From Pseudalgibacter alginicilyticus (GTDB lineage Bacteria; Bacteroidota; Bacteroidia; Flavobacteriales; Flavobacteriaceae), in NCBI RefSeq assembly GCF_001310225.1, contig NZ_CP012898.1, positions 496,001-560,000 of the forward strand: 64,000 nucleotides of DNA. Direction: 5' to 3'. Positions 10,107 to 18,996 of the stretch are shown piece by piece. Under the pieces are notes generated by a model that ran no database searches, was not told the DNA's origin, and saw nothing but the letters and a program-made list of their open reading frames with translations. Both the position numbers and the translations under genes were made by a program. Numbering within the stretch: the stretch's first letter is position 1; each line of letters opens with the position of its first letter.

Positions 10107-12143
10107 TTATGTCAGTCCGTTGAATTTTCTTAAGAACCATTCTATCGACAAACTTAGAGCAATTAAAAACAATAGATAGTTCCAATCAATCAACGGGATG
10201 GAATTTTTATGACTTTTTTGAATAGGTTTGTATCGAACGTCAGCTAACAAATGGGTTGCTAAGCTTTCAGTATTAGCAATAAAAAAAGATGTTGCACCTT
10301 GGTTAGTTGCCAATTGTTGAAGTTTTGTAACATGCGCATTTAAGAATTGTTGCTCCACATCATACTCTAAAATTTGAAAAGTTCCAGATTTTGAAATATT
10401 TCCATAATCTGCTTTCACTGTGAAACTATATTGAGAAGCTGGCAAATTACTCAAATCGACTTGATACGTATTATTGTTTTTGAATACAAAAGAAAAGGAT
10501 TTTTCTTCATTAGAAATAAGATCTTTTATTTTTATTGTTAAGTTTTCTCTTGTGTCAAACTCGTAGTTTTTATCAAATACTTGCGCATTAATAACTACAT
10601 TTTGATTTCCATCATAAAACGATTCAAAATCTACATTTAACCTACTACGTTGTTTATTTGAAGCTAAATATTGAATGAGTTTGCTTATAAAATTATCAAA
10701 CTCGTTAAACGATTCATTGTTTAAAAAACTTTGAGCTCGCCACTTCCAAATATTTTCACCTAATAGTACTCCTTCTTTTCTCCCTTGAATTTCAAAAGTT
10801 GCTAATAACGGACTTTCGGTAGTTACATTATTTATTTTTTTGTTTAATAGAGTTTCAAAAGACGATGCAAATGTTACTGAACCGTAATTTGATTTTAAAG
10901 GTGGAAATGATTCAAAATTCAACTCATCAATAGTAAAAGGTTTGTAGTTAAAATTTTGTTTACCTTGAAAATCCTCAGTCTGGTTGGTTATTTCATACTG
11001 GTAGTTTTCAGATATTGTATTTAGAAAATTCAAGTCTGTTTTAGTACCAACTACCATTAATCTGTTCGCATTTAGTTTGTTTAAAAGTTCAATAACATTT
11101 TTAAATGTATTATTTGGCTGGTATAGAATAAATAACTGAAAATCATTAACGTGATTAATGACTTCATTTGGCTTTAATAGGGATACAGCCCGTTGCTCAT
11201 TACTTTCTATACTCTTTTTAAACATCCCTAAATCTGGGTGTAATAAATCACTAACCAAAGCTATATTTGTTTTCTGGTCAATGATTTCAATAGCAAAATT
11301 TTTAGTGTTATTTATTGTGTTTTTTTCAGTTACTATAGGTGCTAAAATAGCTTTATATGTAGCTATACCAACTTTGTCAGCAGGTAATACCACATTTATA
11401 ATCTCAGAATTATCATCTTTAGTAAAACGAACGGTTTTTGAAAATACCTTATTAGCACCGGCATATATGTCAAAATTAGTATGTATTGTTTGGTGCCCAT
11501 TATAAACTAAAATAGCTTCAACGGGAAATTCGTTTTTTAAATAAGCATACCTATTTACATTAAGTTGTTGGATTTTTAAATCGACATACGTAATGGTATC
11601 TCCGGTAATAACTGGGTAAATTGGTTGATCATAAGACTGTGACACGAATTGATAATCATTTCCATACGTTTGATTTCCATCACTTATTAATATAGTTGGA
11701 GATATCGTATTCTTATAAATTTGAGCTAATTGAGTAAAAGTATTGTCAATATTGGTTTCAGATTCTGAAAACGTTATTGAATCTGAATTATTTAAGCTTT
11801 TGCCGAAAGTATAATAATCAATATTAAACTTATCAGCTAACTCTGAGTTATTTTTTAAGCTTTCGATTAATTCAAGAACCTCTTTATCATATTTTAAATG
11901 CTTGATGGAACTTGAATTATCTATAGCTATAACTAAATTAGGTTTTTCTTCAAAAACTATAAGTTGTTCAAACTTTGGATTTATAAGTAATAAGAATACA
12001 GAAAAAAACGTAACAAACCTTAAAAAAATAAAAACAGCACTAAGTTTATACCTGATTTTGGATTTAAATTTATACTGAAAAAGCGCTATAAATAGCGCTA
12101 TTATTCCAGCAAGTATGATATAAATTAGAGTTTCGTAACTCAT
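10107..12143 (-). CDS. Membrane-anchored vWA-domain protein
   Basis: This 678-residue protein has two N-terminal transmembrane helices (about residues 5-24 and 38-58) and a von Willebrand A domain at about 68-170. The metal-binding MIDAS motif reads DNSSS in VIAIDNSSSIKH, and the second-strand signature is TILISDGNQTYG. A long Ig-like or beta-rich region follows, then a C-terminal transmembrane helix near residues 655-672. Proteins of this shape are common in Flavobacteriia and resemble BatA-type vWA proteins without the MoxR partner. The function is not established. It is 72 nt downstream of fabG on the same strand. Confidence 0.82.
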   Translation of the reverse strand: MSYETLIYIILAGIIALFIALFQYKFKSKIRYKLSAVFIFLRFVTFFSVFLLLINPKFEQLIVFEEKPNLVIAIDNSSSIKHLKYDKEVLELIESLKNNSELADKFNIDYYTFGKSLNNSDSITFSESETNIDNTFTQLAQIYKNTISPTILISDGNQTYGNDYQFVSQSYDQPIYPVITGDTITYVDLKIQQLNVNRYAYLKNEFPVEAILVYNGHQTIHTNFDIYAGANKVFSKTVRFTKDDNSEIINVVLPADKVGIATYKAILAPIVTEKNTINNTKNFAIEIIDQKTNIALVSDLLHPDLGMFKKSIESNEQRAVSLLKPNEVINHVNDFQLFILYQPNNTFKNVIELLNKLNANRLMVVGTKTDLNFLNTISENYQYEITNQTEDFQGKQNFNYKPFTIDELNFESFPPLKSNYGSVTFASSFETLLNKKINNVTTESPLLATFEIQGRKEGVLLGENIWKWRAQSFLNNESFNEFDNFISKLIQYLASNKQRSRLNVDFESFYDGNQNVVINAQVFDKNYEFDTRENLTIKIKDLISNEEKSFSFVFKNNNTYQVDLSNLPASQYSFTVKADYGNISKSGTFQILEYDVEQQFLNAHVTKLQQLATNQGATSFFIANTESLATHLLADVRYKPIQKSHKNSIPLIDWNYLLFLIALSLSIEWFLRKFNGLT

Positions 12144-12150
12144 TAAAATT

Positions 12151-12162
12151 TAAACCGGTTTA
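12151..12162. repeat. 12-bp perfect palindrome between vWA gene and fabG
   Basis: TAAACCGGTTTA reads the same on both strands and sits 8 bp upstream of the vWA gene start. It could be a binding site for a dimeric regulator, but no second copy was noticed. Confidence 0.4.
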
Positions 12163-12178
12163 GATAAAATGATATTAT

Positions 12179-12207
12179 TGCTTTAACAATATTGAATAAT
12201 TAAAGCA
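12179..12207 (-). terminator. Weak hairpin after fabG
   Basis: TGCTTTAA pairs with TTAAAGCA (8 bp, 13-nt loop) directly after the fabG stop codon on the minus strand. It is A+T-rich and lacks a strong U tract, so read-through into the vWA gene is possible. Confidence 0.3.
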
Positions 12208-12215
12208 TATATAAA

Positions 12216-12962
12216 TTAGGTTAACATTCCGCCATCTACATTTAGAGTTTGTCCAGTAATGTAAGCACTCATATCACTAGCTAAAAACACACAAGCATTA
12301 GCAACATCTTCAGGAGAACCACCGCGTTTTAATGGAATACCTGCTCGCCATCCTTTTACAACGTCTTCATTTAATTTGGCTGTCATTTCAGTTTCAATAA
12401 ACCCAGGTGCAATCACGTTGCTTCTAATATTTCTTGAGCCTAATTCTAATGCAACTGATTTTGAAAACCCAATAATACCTGCTTTGGAAGCTGCATAATT
12501 GGTTTGTCCCGCATTTCCTTTAACCCCAACAACTGAACTCATATTGATAATGGAGCCTTGGCGCTGTTTTAGCATGGTTTTCTGTACGGCTTTTGTCATA
12601 TTAAAAACCGATTTTAAATTCACTTCAATAACGGAATCAAAATCTTCCTCAGTAATACGCATTAATAGATTATCCTTGGTTATTCCTGCATTATTTACAA
12701 GCACATCAATGCTACCAAATTCTGAAACTACATCCTCTGCTAATTTTTGAGCTTCATCAAAACTAGCTGCATTACTTTTATATCCTTTTGCTTTGATACC
12801 TAAAGCTGACAATTCTTTTTCTAACTCATTAGCTGCCTCAACAGAAGCACTATAAGTAAAGGCTACGTTGGCACCTTGTTCTGCAAACACCTGAGCAATC
12901 CCTCTTCCAATTCCTCGGCTTGCTCCTGTTATTATGGCAGTTTTTCCTTTTAGTAATTTCAT
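12216..12962 (-). CDS. fabG: 3-oxoacyl-[acyl-carrier-protein] reductase
   Basis: This is a classical short-chain dehydrogenase of about 248 residues that reduces 3-oxoacyl-ACP with NADPH in fatty acid elongation. The cofactor-binding motif TGASRGIGRG is at residues 12-21. NNAG is present, and the catalytic Ser-Tyr-Lys occurs in INMSSVVG and YAASKAG. The C-terminus has the typical VDGGM ending. I chose the internal ATG at 12962 (MKLLKGKTAIITG), which matches the family; an upstream ATG at 12974 would add four residues. A strong promoter lies just upstream, so it is probably transcribed separately from sucD. Confidence 0.94.
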   Translation of the reverse strand: MKLLKGKTAIITGASRGIGRGIAQVFAEQGANVAFTYSASVEAANELEKELSALGIKAKGYKSNAASFDEAQKLAEDVVSEFGSIDVLVNNAGITKDNLLMRITEEDFDSVIEVNLKSVFNMTKAVQKTMLKQRQGSIINMSSVVGVKGNAGQTNYAASKAGIIGFSKSVALELGSRNIRSNVIAPGFIETEMTAKLNEDVVKGWRAGIPLKRGGSPEDVANACVFLASDMSAYITGQTLNVDGGMLT

Positions 12963-12999
12963 TATATACGTCATTAATTATTATAAACCTTGTTAAAAT

Positions 13000-13028
13000 C
13001 AAATATAACAAATACAAATGGCTTCAAA
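13000..13028 (-). promoter_or_regulatory. Bacteroidota promoter of fabG
   Basis: On the minus strand TTTG (13025-13028) is followed after 17 nt by TATATTTG (13000-13007), a near-ideal -33/-7 pair. The predicted start of transcription lies about 20-30 nt upstream of the fabG start. The -33 box falls in the U tract of the preceding sucD terminator. Confidence 0.6.
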
Positions 13029-13060
13029 TAAAAAAACCTCACTAATTTATGTGAGGTTTT
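13026..13060 (-). terminator. Intrinsic terminator of sucD
   Basis: A perfect 10-bp stem, 13033-13042 with 13051-13060 (minus strand AAAACCTCAC / GTGAGGTTTT), has an 8-nt loop. It runs into TTTTTTATTT on the minus strand, 22 nt after the sucD stop. It is a textbook rho-independent terminator. Confidence 0.85.
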
Positions 13061-13081
13061 GAATCTATTTAAACCTTTTGT

Positions 13082-13954
13082 TTATGCCAAAACTTCGGCT
13101 ATTTTCTTTCCTATTTCAGCAGGAGAATCTACAACGTGTATACCACATTCTCTCATAATTGCTTTTTTTGCTTGAGCGGTATCATCACTACCACCTACAA
13201 TAGCACCTGCATGTCCCATGGTTCGTCCTGCAGGAGCGGTTTCTCCAGCAATAAAACCTACAACGGGTTTTTTACTACCACTTGTTTTATACCAATGCGC
13301 AGCATCTGCTTCTAGTTGACCACCTATTTCACCAATCATCACTACAGCTTCTGTTTCTGGGTCATTAATTAATAACTCAACAGCTTCTTTTGTGGTTGTT
13401 CCAATAATAGGATCTCCTCCTATTCCAATTGCCGTAGTAATTCCCAAGCCTTGTTTTACGACTTGATCTGCAGCTTCATAGGTTAATGTTCCTGACTTAG
13501 AAACAATACCAACTTTTCCTTTTTTAAATACAAATCCTGGCATGATACCAACTTTGGCTTCCCCAGGCGTAATAACTCCTGGGCAGTTAGGACCAATGAG
13601 TCTACAATCTTTATTTTTTATATAAGTTGATGCTGTAATCATATCAGCTACAGGAATACCTTCTGTGATGGTAATAATAACTTTTATACCAGCATCAGCA
13701 GCTTCCATAATGGCATCTGCAGCAAATGCAGGTGGTACAAAAATAATAGTAGTATCTGCACCAGCTTCGTTAACAGCTTCTAGAACTGTATTAAAAACAG
13801 GTCTATCTAAATGGGTTTGACCTCCTTTTCCTGGAGTAACACCACCAACAACGTTGGTTCCGTACTCTATCATTTGGCTGGCGTGAAACGTACCTTCACT
13901 GCCTGTAAAACCTTGTACTATAATTTTTGAATCTTTGTTTACTAAAACACTCAT
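13082..13954 (-). CDS. sucD: Succinyl-CoA synthetase (ADP-forming) alpha subunit
   Basis: This 290-residue protein has the expected length and motifs. It has an N-terminal CoA-binding Rossmann region ([13 protein letters not shown], and GGVTPGKGG). The ligase signature is [12 protein letters not shown], and the phosphorylated active-site histidine lies in [13 protein letters not shown] near residue 250. With SucC, not present here, it converts succinyl-CoA to succinate in the TCA cycle with substrate-level phosphorylation. It follows the LpxD-like gene by 73 nt and carries its own candidate -7 box and a strong terminator. Confidence 0.96.
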   Translation of the reverse strand: MSVLVNKDSKIIVQGFTGSEGTFHASQMIEYGTNVVGGVTPGKGGQTHLDRPVFNTVLEAVNEAGADTTIIFVPPAFAADAIMEAADAGIKVIITITEGIPVADMITASTYIKNKDCRLIGPNCPGVITPGEAKVGIMPGFVFKKGKVGIVSKSGTLTYEAADQVVKQGLGITTAIGIGGDPIIGTTTKEAVELLINDPETEAVVMIGEIGGQLEADAAHWYKTSGSKKPVVGFIAGETAPAGRTMGHAGAIVGGSDDTAQAKKAIMRECGIHVVDSPAEIGKKIAEVLA

Positions 13955-13985
13955 AAGTGATTATTTTTATTTGAATAAAGCTGAG

Positions 13986-13993
13986 CAAAAATA
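13986..13993 (-). promoter_or_regulatory. Candidate -7 box of sucD
   Basis: TATTTTTG on the minus strand matches TAnnTTTG and lies about 32 nt upstream of the sucD start. No clear -33 TTG was found. Confidence 0.35.
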
Positions 13994-14002
13994 CTTTATT
14001 TG

Positions 14003-14023
14003 AAAATACTTTTGCAGTATTTT
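14003..14023 (-). terminator. A+T-rich hairpin between the LpxD-like gene and sucD
   Basis: AAAATACT pairs perfectly with AGTATTTT (8 bp) around a 5-nt loop, 5 nt after the LpxD-like stop codon. The stem has only two G-C pairs, so it is a weak terminator or attenuator at best. Confidence 0.35.
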
Positions 14024-14027
14024 TAAG

Positions 14028-14966
14028 TTATTTTTTTGATTTTATAAATTCTAATATTTGAGGAATTTGTTTTATTGAAGCTAACTCTCTTAATTTTAGA
14101 CGCACCTCCTCTGCTGGATATCCAAAATATGTTTTACCTCCTTGTAAAGATTTACTTATTCCAGATTGGGCTTGAACCACAGCTTTTCTGCCAATTGTAA
14201 TACCACTCGTACAACCAACTTGCCCCCAAATAGTAACTTCATCTTCTATAATAACACAACCAGCAATACCAACTTGTGAAGCAATTAAGCATTTTTTACC
14301 AACAACTGTATCATGACCAATTTGAACTTGATTATCAATTTTAGTGCCTTCACAGATTCTGGTATCTCCTGTAACTCCTCTATCAATAGTACAAAGAGCA
14401 CCTAAATCTACATTATCTTCTATAACTACTCGCCCACCTGATTTTAACTGATCAAAACCCTCAGGTCTGTTTTTATAATAAAAAGCACTCCCTCCTAAAA
14501 TGGTTCCTGCATGTATCGTTACATTATTACCTATAATTGAATCATCATATATGCTTACATTTGAATGAATAACACAATTATTGCCAATAACAACATTATT
14601 ACCAATAAAACAATTGGGTTGAATGACGGTGTTTTTTCCAATGGTTGCAGAATCAGAAACAGAAACATTTGAAGCTTTAAATGGCTTAAAATGATTCGTT
14701 AGTTTGTTAAAATCTCTAAAAGGATCATCACTTATAAGTAATGCCTTGCCTTCGGGGCATTCTACTTTTTTATTAATTAAAACAATGGTAGCAGCAGAAT
14801 TTAGAGCTTTATCGTAATATTTTGGGTGATCAACAAAAACAATATCTCCTGATTCTACAACATGAATTTCATTCATACCTAAAACTGGAAAATTGTCATC
14901 ACCAATAAATTGGCAATTAATCAACTTAGCAATTTGCAATAATGTATGAGGAGTTGGAAATTTCAT
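14028..14966 (-). CDS. LpxD-like left-handed beta-helix acyltransferase (second paralogue)
   Basis: This 312-residue protein has an N-terminal LpxD-like domain (about 1-100) and many hexapeptide repeats (for example IGKNTVIQPNCFIGNNVVIG). A histidine in QIGHDTVVGK aligns with the catalytic His of LpxD. It ends with a short helix. It is shorter than true LpxD (342 residues, at 17822-18850). It probably N-acylates a nucleotide sugar, either UDP-glucosamine in lipid A synthesis or another amino sugar. It lies 102 nt after efp in the same direction. The paralogue's real substrate cannot be read from the sequence. Confidence 0.82.
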   Translation of the reverse strand: MKFPTPHTLLQIAKLINCQFIGDDNFPVLGMNEIHVVESGDIVFVDHPKYYDKALNSAATIVLINKKVECPEGKALLISDDPFRDFNKLTNHFKPFKASNVSVSDSATIGKNTVIQPNCFIGNNVVIGNNCVIHSNVSIYDDSIIGNNVTIHAGTILGGSAFYYKNRPEGFDQLKSGGRVVIEDNVDLGALCTIDRGVTGDTRICEGTKIDNQVQIGHDTVVGKKCLIASQVGIAGCVIIEDEVTIWGQVGCTSGITIGRKAVVQAQSGISKSLQGGKTYFGYPAEEVRLKLRELASIKQIPQILEFIKSKK

Positions 14967-15068
14967 CTCAATGGTTTAGTTAGTTTATGAAGTTAAAAGT
15001 TTTTTAGTTTTAAAGTTCCCTTTAAATTTTATCTGGACTTAAAACAAACTTTTATAAGTAATAACCTT

Positions 15069-15635
15069 TTATTCCTTTACACGCTCTTTGTACGTGCCCT
15101 TTTCTGTTTCAACTTTAATTTTATCTCCTTCGTTAATAAACAAAGGAACATTAACGGTAGCTCCAGTTTCAACCGTTGCGGGTTTGGTAGCATTAGTCGC
15201 TGTATTTCCTTTTACTCCTGGCTCAGTAGCTGTAACTTCTAAAATAACATTTGCAGGCATTTCAACAGAAAGTGGCATATTGTCTTCAGCATTAATTATT
15301 ACTGTAACCACCTCACCTTCTTTCATTAACCCTGGATTGTCTAATGCAGCCTCCAATAATCTTATTTGCGTGTAATCTGCTTCATTCATAAAGTGATAGA
15401 ACTCACCATCATTATATAAATATTGAAACTTATGAGTTTCTACGCGTACATCTTCCAATTTATGACCTGCAGAAAATGTATTGTCTATTATTTTACCATT
15501 GGTAACGCTTTTCATTTTTGTTCTAACAAAAGCAGGACCTTTTCCTGGTTTAACGTGTAAAAATTCTATTATTTTATAAATATCACTGTTATAACGAATG
15601 CATAATCCGTTTCTAATATCACTTGTAGTTGCCAT
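15069..15635 (-). CDS. efp: Translation elongation factor P
   Basis: This 188-residue, three-domain beta-barrel protein helps ribosomes stalled at polyproline. The domain I loop carries HVKPGKGPAF, with Lys32 at the modifiable position. The C-terminal signature includes VNVPLFINEGDKIKVET. No EpmA or EpmB is in the window. It sits 4 nt after lpxA and is likely co-transcribed with the lpx genes, an arrangement I recall from other Flavobacteriia. Confidence 0.96.
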   Translation of the reverse strand: MATTSDIRNGLCIRYNSDIYKIIEFLHVKPGKGPAFVRTKMKSVTNGKIIDNTFSAGHKLEDVRVETHKFQYLYNDGEFYHFMNEADYTQIRLLEAALDNPGLMKEGEVVTVIINAEDNMPLSVEMPANVILEVTATEPGVKGNTATNATKPATVETGATVNVPLFINEGDKIKVETEKGTYKERVKE

Positions 15636-15639
15636 ATGA

Positions 15640-16425
15640 TTAATTTGATTTAAAATATCCTTTCATAATGCCTCGATGAGAATTCTTAATAAACTGTAGA
15701 ACTTCATCGCGCTCAGGTGTCGCTTGCATTTCAGCTTCAATAATTTCTGATGCTTGGGTGTTGTTATAATTCTTTTGATAAAGAATACGATAAATATCTT
15801 GTATTTCTCTTATTTTTTCTGTTGTATAGCCCCGTCTTCTTAATCCAACGGAATTTATCCCAACATACGATAAAGGTTCTCTTGCAGCTTTTACATAAGG
15901 AGGCACATCTTTTCTTACCAATGACCCACCCGTAACAAATGCATGATTGCCAACAGAAACAAATTGATGCACTGCTACCATACCTGCCAAAACAACGTAA
16001 TCTCCAATGGTTATGTGTCCAGCAAGAGTACTGTTATTTGAAAAAATACAATTATTTCCAACAATACAATCGTGTGCAACGTGACAATAAGCCATAATTA
16101 GACAATTGTTTCCAATAACCGTTTTCATTCTATCTGAAGTCCCTCTATTGATGGTAACACATTCTCTTATTGTCACATTATTACCAATTTCAACAGTAGT
16201 TTCTTCATCATTATATTTCAAATCTTGAGGTACAGCAGAAATTACTGAGCCAGGAAAAATATTGCAATTTTTCCCAATTCGTGCACCTTCCATGATAGTT
16301 ACATTACTACCTATCCAAGTTCCCTCGCCTATTACTACATTATTATGTATGGTTGTAAAGGGTTCGATAACAACATTTTTTGCGATTTTAGCTCCCGGAT
16401 GAACGTAAGCAAGTGGTTGGTTCAT
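15640..16425 (-). CDS. lpxA: Acyl-ACP--UDP-N-acetylglucosamine O-acyltransferase
   Basis: This 261-residue left-handed beta-helix protein begins YVHPGAKIAKNVVIEPFTTI and has successive hexapeptide repeats. The catalytic histidine lies in MAYCHVAHDCIVGNNC. The helical C-terminal region has GLRRRGYTTEKIREI, typical of LpxA. It performs the first step of lipid A synthesis, transferring a 3-hydroxyacyl chain to UDP-GlcNAc. It is 3 nt downstream of lpxC/fabZ and 4 nt upstream of efp, so translational coupling is likely. Confidence 0.96.
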   Translation of the reverse strand: MNQPLAYVHPGAKIAKNVVIEPFTTIHNNVVIGEGTWIGSNVTIMEGARIGKNCNIFPGSVISAVPQDLKYNDEETTVEIGNNVTIRECVTINRGTSDRMKTVIGNNCLIMAYCHVAHDCIVGNNCIFSNNSTLAGHITIGDYVVLAGMVAVHQFVSVGNHAFVTGGSLVRKDVPPYVKAAREPLSYVGINSVGLRRRGYTTEKIREIQDIYRILYQKNYNNTQASEIIEAEMQATPERDEVLQFIKNSHRGIMKGYFKSN

Positions 16426-16428
16426 AGT

Positions 16429-17835
16429 TTATTTTACTTTAGAAATTTGCGCCATAAGTTCTGCTTCTGCACAAAGCTTACCATTAGCATAAGCATAACC
16501 TTGCATGTGGCATATACCACGACGAATAGGTGTTATTAACGAACACTTGAATATTAACGTATCGCCAGGAACTACTTTTTGTTTAAACTTAACGTTATCC
16601 ATTTTCATGAAAAATGTTAAATAATTTTCAGGATCTGGAACTGTATTCAAAACCAATATACCTCCCGTTTGCGCCATAGCTTCAACAATTAAAACACCAG
16701 GCATAACAGGAGCTCCAGGGAAATGACCTTTAAAGAACTCTTCATTCATGGTTACATTTTTTTGAGCAATGACATAATTATCTGTTAGCTCAAAAACCTT
16801 ATCGATAAGTAAGAAAGGTTGACGATGTGGTAGCATGGCCATAATTTGATTAACATCCATTAAAGGTGTTTGACTCAAATCTATATTAGGAACATTGTTA
16901 CGTCTTTCATTTTTAATGAGTTTAGACATTTTTTTTGCGAATTGTGTATTCACAAAATGGCCTGGTTTATTTGCAATGACCTTACCTTTTATTTTTATTC
17001 CAATAAGAGCTAAATCACCAAGAACATCAAGTAATTTATGTCTAGCTGCTTCATTAGGGTGGTGTAAGGTTAGGTTGTCTAAAATACCATTTGGTTTTAT
17101 GGCAATAGTGTCTTTTTTAAACGCAACTTTTAGTTTTTCTGTAGTTTCAGGAGATAATGCTTTGTCTACATAAACAATGGCATTATTCAAATCCCCTCCT
17201 TTAATCAAGCCATGTTCTAAAAGCATTTCTATTTCATGTAAAAAGCTAAAAGTCCTTGCATTTGCAATATCTGTTTTAAAATCAGAAATTTGACTTAAAG
17301 TAGCATTTTGGGTTCCTAATACTTTAGTGCCAAAATCTACCATTGTAGTAATTTGATATTCTTTGGATGGCATGATTAAAATTTCACTACCAGTTTCCTC
17401 ATCAGAATACGAAATAACATCTGTAACCTCATAGACTTCTCTCAAAGCGTCTTGTTCTGTAAAACCAACTTTTTCAAGTGCTTCAACAAAAAACTTTGAA
17501 GATCCATCCATAATTGGTGGTTCAGATTCATTTAATTCAATTAGAATATTATCAATATCCAAGCCAACTAAAGCAGCCAATACATGCTCTGATGTTTGTA
17601 TGGTTACCCCATTTTTTTCCAAACATGTACCACGTTGAGTATTGGTAACATAATTAGCATCTGCCTCAATTATAGGTTTCCCTTCTAAATCGACACGCTG
17701 AAAAGCATAGCCAGTATTTTCATTGGCAGGTTTAAAGGTTAAGGTTACATTTTTCCCTGTATGCAAGCCTACTCCTGTTAAGGAAGTTTCCTTTTTTATG
17801 GTTTTTTGCTTTATTTCAGTATTAACTATTCCCAT
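16429..17835 (-). CDS. lpxC/fabZ: Bifunctional UDP-3-O-acyl-GlcNAc deacetylase / 3-hydroxyacyl-ACP dehydratase
   Basis: This 468-residue natural fusion is typical of Bacteroidota. Residues 1-305 are LpxC, with zinc ligands in TSEHVLAAL (His84) and in [14 protein letters not shown]. Residues 320-468 are FabZ, with [11 protein letters not shown] and the catalytic [19 protein letters not shown]. One polypeptide therefore commits UDP-sugar to lipid A and dehydrates 3-hydroxyacyl-ACP for fatty acid synthesis, linking the two pathways. It overlaps the end of lpxD by 14 nt. Confidence 0.97.
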   Translation of the reverse strand: MGIVNTEIKQKTIKKETSLTGVGLHTGKNVTLTFKPANENTGYAFQRVDLEGKPIIEADANYVTNTQRGTCLEKNGVTIQTSEHVLAALVGLDIDNILIELNESEPPIMDGSSKFFVEALEKVGFTEQDALREVYEVTDVISYSDEETGSEILIMPSKEYQITTMVDFGTKVLGTQNATLSQISDFKTDIANARTFSFLHEIEMLLEHGLIKGGDLNNAIVYVDKALSPETTEKLKVAFKKDTIAIKPNGILDNLTLHHPNEAARHKLLDVLGDLALIGIKIKGKVIANKPGHFVNTQFAKKMSKLIKNERRNNVPNIDLSQTPLMDVNQIMAMLPHRQPFLLIDKVFELTDNYVIAQKNVTMNEEFFKGHFPGAPVMPGVLIVEAMAQTGGILVLNTVPDPENYLTFFMKMDNVKFKQKVVPGDTLIFKCSLITPIRRGICHMQGYAYANGKLCAEAELMAQISKVK

Positions 17836-18850
17836 TTATTTTTTTTTCTAAATCATTGATATCATTAATAATTTTTGGTAAATTTTTGAAATGTACATAA
17901 GATTTATTGAAGTCATTTAAAGCAATAGCTGGAGAGCCTTGCAACGTTTCATTATCTTTTACATTTCTAGCAATTCCAGACTGCGCTTGTATTTTTACAT
18001 TATTACCAATAGTAACATGTCCAACAATTCCTACCTGACCACCAATCATACAATTCTCACCTACTTTTGCAGATCCTGCAACACCTGTTTGAGATGCTAT
18101 TACGGTATTTTTTCCAATTTCTACATTATGGGCAATTTGGATATGGTTATCTAATTTAACACCACTTCTAATAATAGTGGAGCCCATGGTGGCTCTATCT
18201 ATAGTTGTAGCAGCACCTATATCAACATAATCTTCAATAATTACATTACCTATTTGTGGAATTTTTTTGTATTCTCCATTCTCACTTGGAGCAAAACCAA
18301 ATCCATCCGCCCCAATAATAACACCTGAATTAATAACACAATCACTACCTATTATGGTTTCAGAATAAATTTTAGCTCCTGAAAAAATAATGGTATTATC
18401 TCCAATGATAACATTATCACCTATATAAGCGTTTGGGAAAATCTTTACATTCCTGCCAATTTTTACATTTTCGGCTAAATACGTAAAAGCACCAATATAA
18501 ACACCTTCACCATAGGTAGCCGTTTTAGAAATAAACGAAGGCTCTTCTATTCCAAATTTATTGAGTTTTACTAAGTTATAATATTCTAATAATTTAGAAA
18601 ATGCCAAATAAGCATCGTCAACCTTTATTAGGGTTGTGTTGATTTTACTATCAGGTTTGAATTCTTTATTTACTATAGCAATAGAAGCCTTGGTAGAATA
18701 TAAAAAGGAATTATACTTTGGGTTTGCTAAAAATGTTACAGACCCCTCTGAACCTTCTTCAATTTTTGATAACTTATATACTTCAATATCAGGGTTTCCC
18801 TCAATATCTCCATCTAAAATTCCTGCTATTTGTTGTGCTGTAAATTTCAA
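17822..18850 (-). CDS. lpxD: UDP-3-O-(3-hydroxyacyl)glucosamine N-acyltransferase
   Basis: This 342-residue protein has an N-terminal uridine-binding LpxD domain (about 1-100, with [18 protein letters not shown]). A left-handed beta-helix of hexapeptide repeats follows, with the catalytic His in [14 protein letters not shown], and then a C-terminal helix. It adds the N-linked 3-hydroxyacyl chain in the third step of lipid A synthesis. It is the first gene of the lpxD-lpxC/fabZ-lpxA-efp run. Full length and canonical motifs make this the true LpxD, in contrast to the shorter paralogue at 14028-14966. Confidence 0.96.
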   Translation of the reverse strand: MKFTAQQIAGILDGDIEGNPDIEVYKLSKIEEGSEGSVTFLANPKYNSFLYSTKASIAIVNKEFKPDSKINTTLIKVDDAYLAFSKLLEYYNLVKLNKFGIEEPSFISKTATYGEGVYIGAFTYLAENVKIGRNVKIFPNAYIGDNVIIGDNTIIFSGAKIYSETIIGSDCVINSGVIIGADGFGFAPSENGEYKKIPQIGNVIIEDYVDIGAATTIDRATMGSTIIRSGVKLDNHIQIAHNVEIGKNTVIASQTGVAGSAKVGENCMIGGQVGIVGHVTIGNNVKIQAQSGIARNVKDNETLQGSPAIALNDFNKSYVHFKNLPKIINDINDLEKKINGNS

Positions 18851-18881
18851 ACTAAAAAAGGTTATTTTGTTTTAATCGATG

Positions 18882-18889
18882 CAAAAATA
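18882..18889 (-). promoter_or_regulatory. Candidate -7 box of the lpxD-lpxC/fabZ-lpxA-efp operon
   Basis: TATTTTTG on the minus strand matches TAnnTTTG and lies 31 nt upstream of lpxD. The -33 element is not recognisable. Confidence 0.4.
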
Positions 18890-18996
18890 GGAAAAATGTA
18901 CTTAAGTTTTTCATGTGCTAATGTTTATTCCTAGATGTTGATCAACAAATTATCTTAATCGATTATTATTAAACTGTTAAGAAAATGCGTCTATTG

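Noticed and set aside
15088-15375. 95-codon plus-strand open frame
   Set aside because: It lies entirely antisense to efp, has no leader, and its composition mirrors the efp codons.
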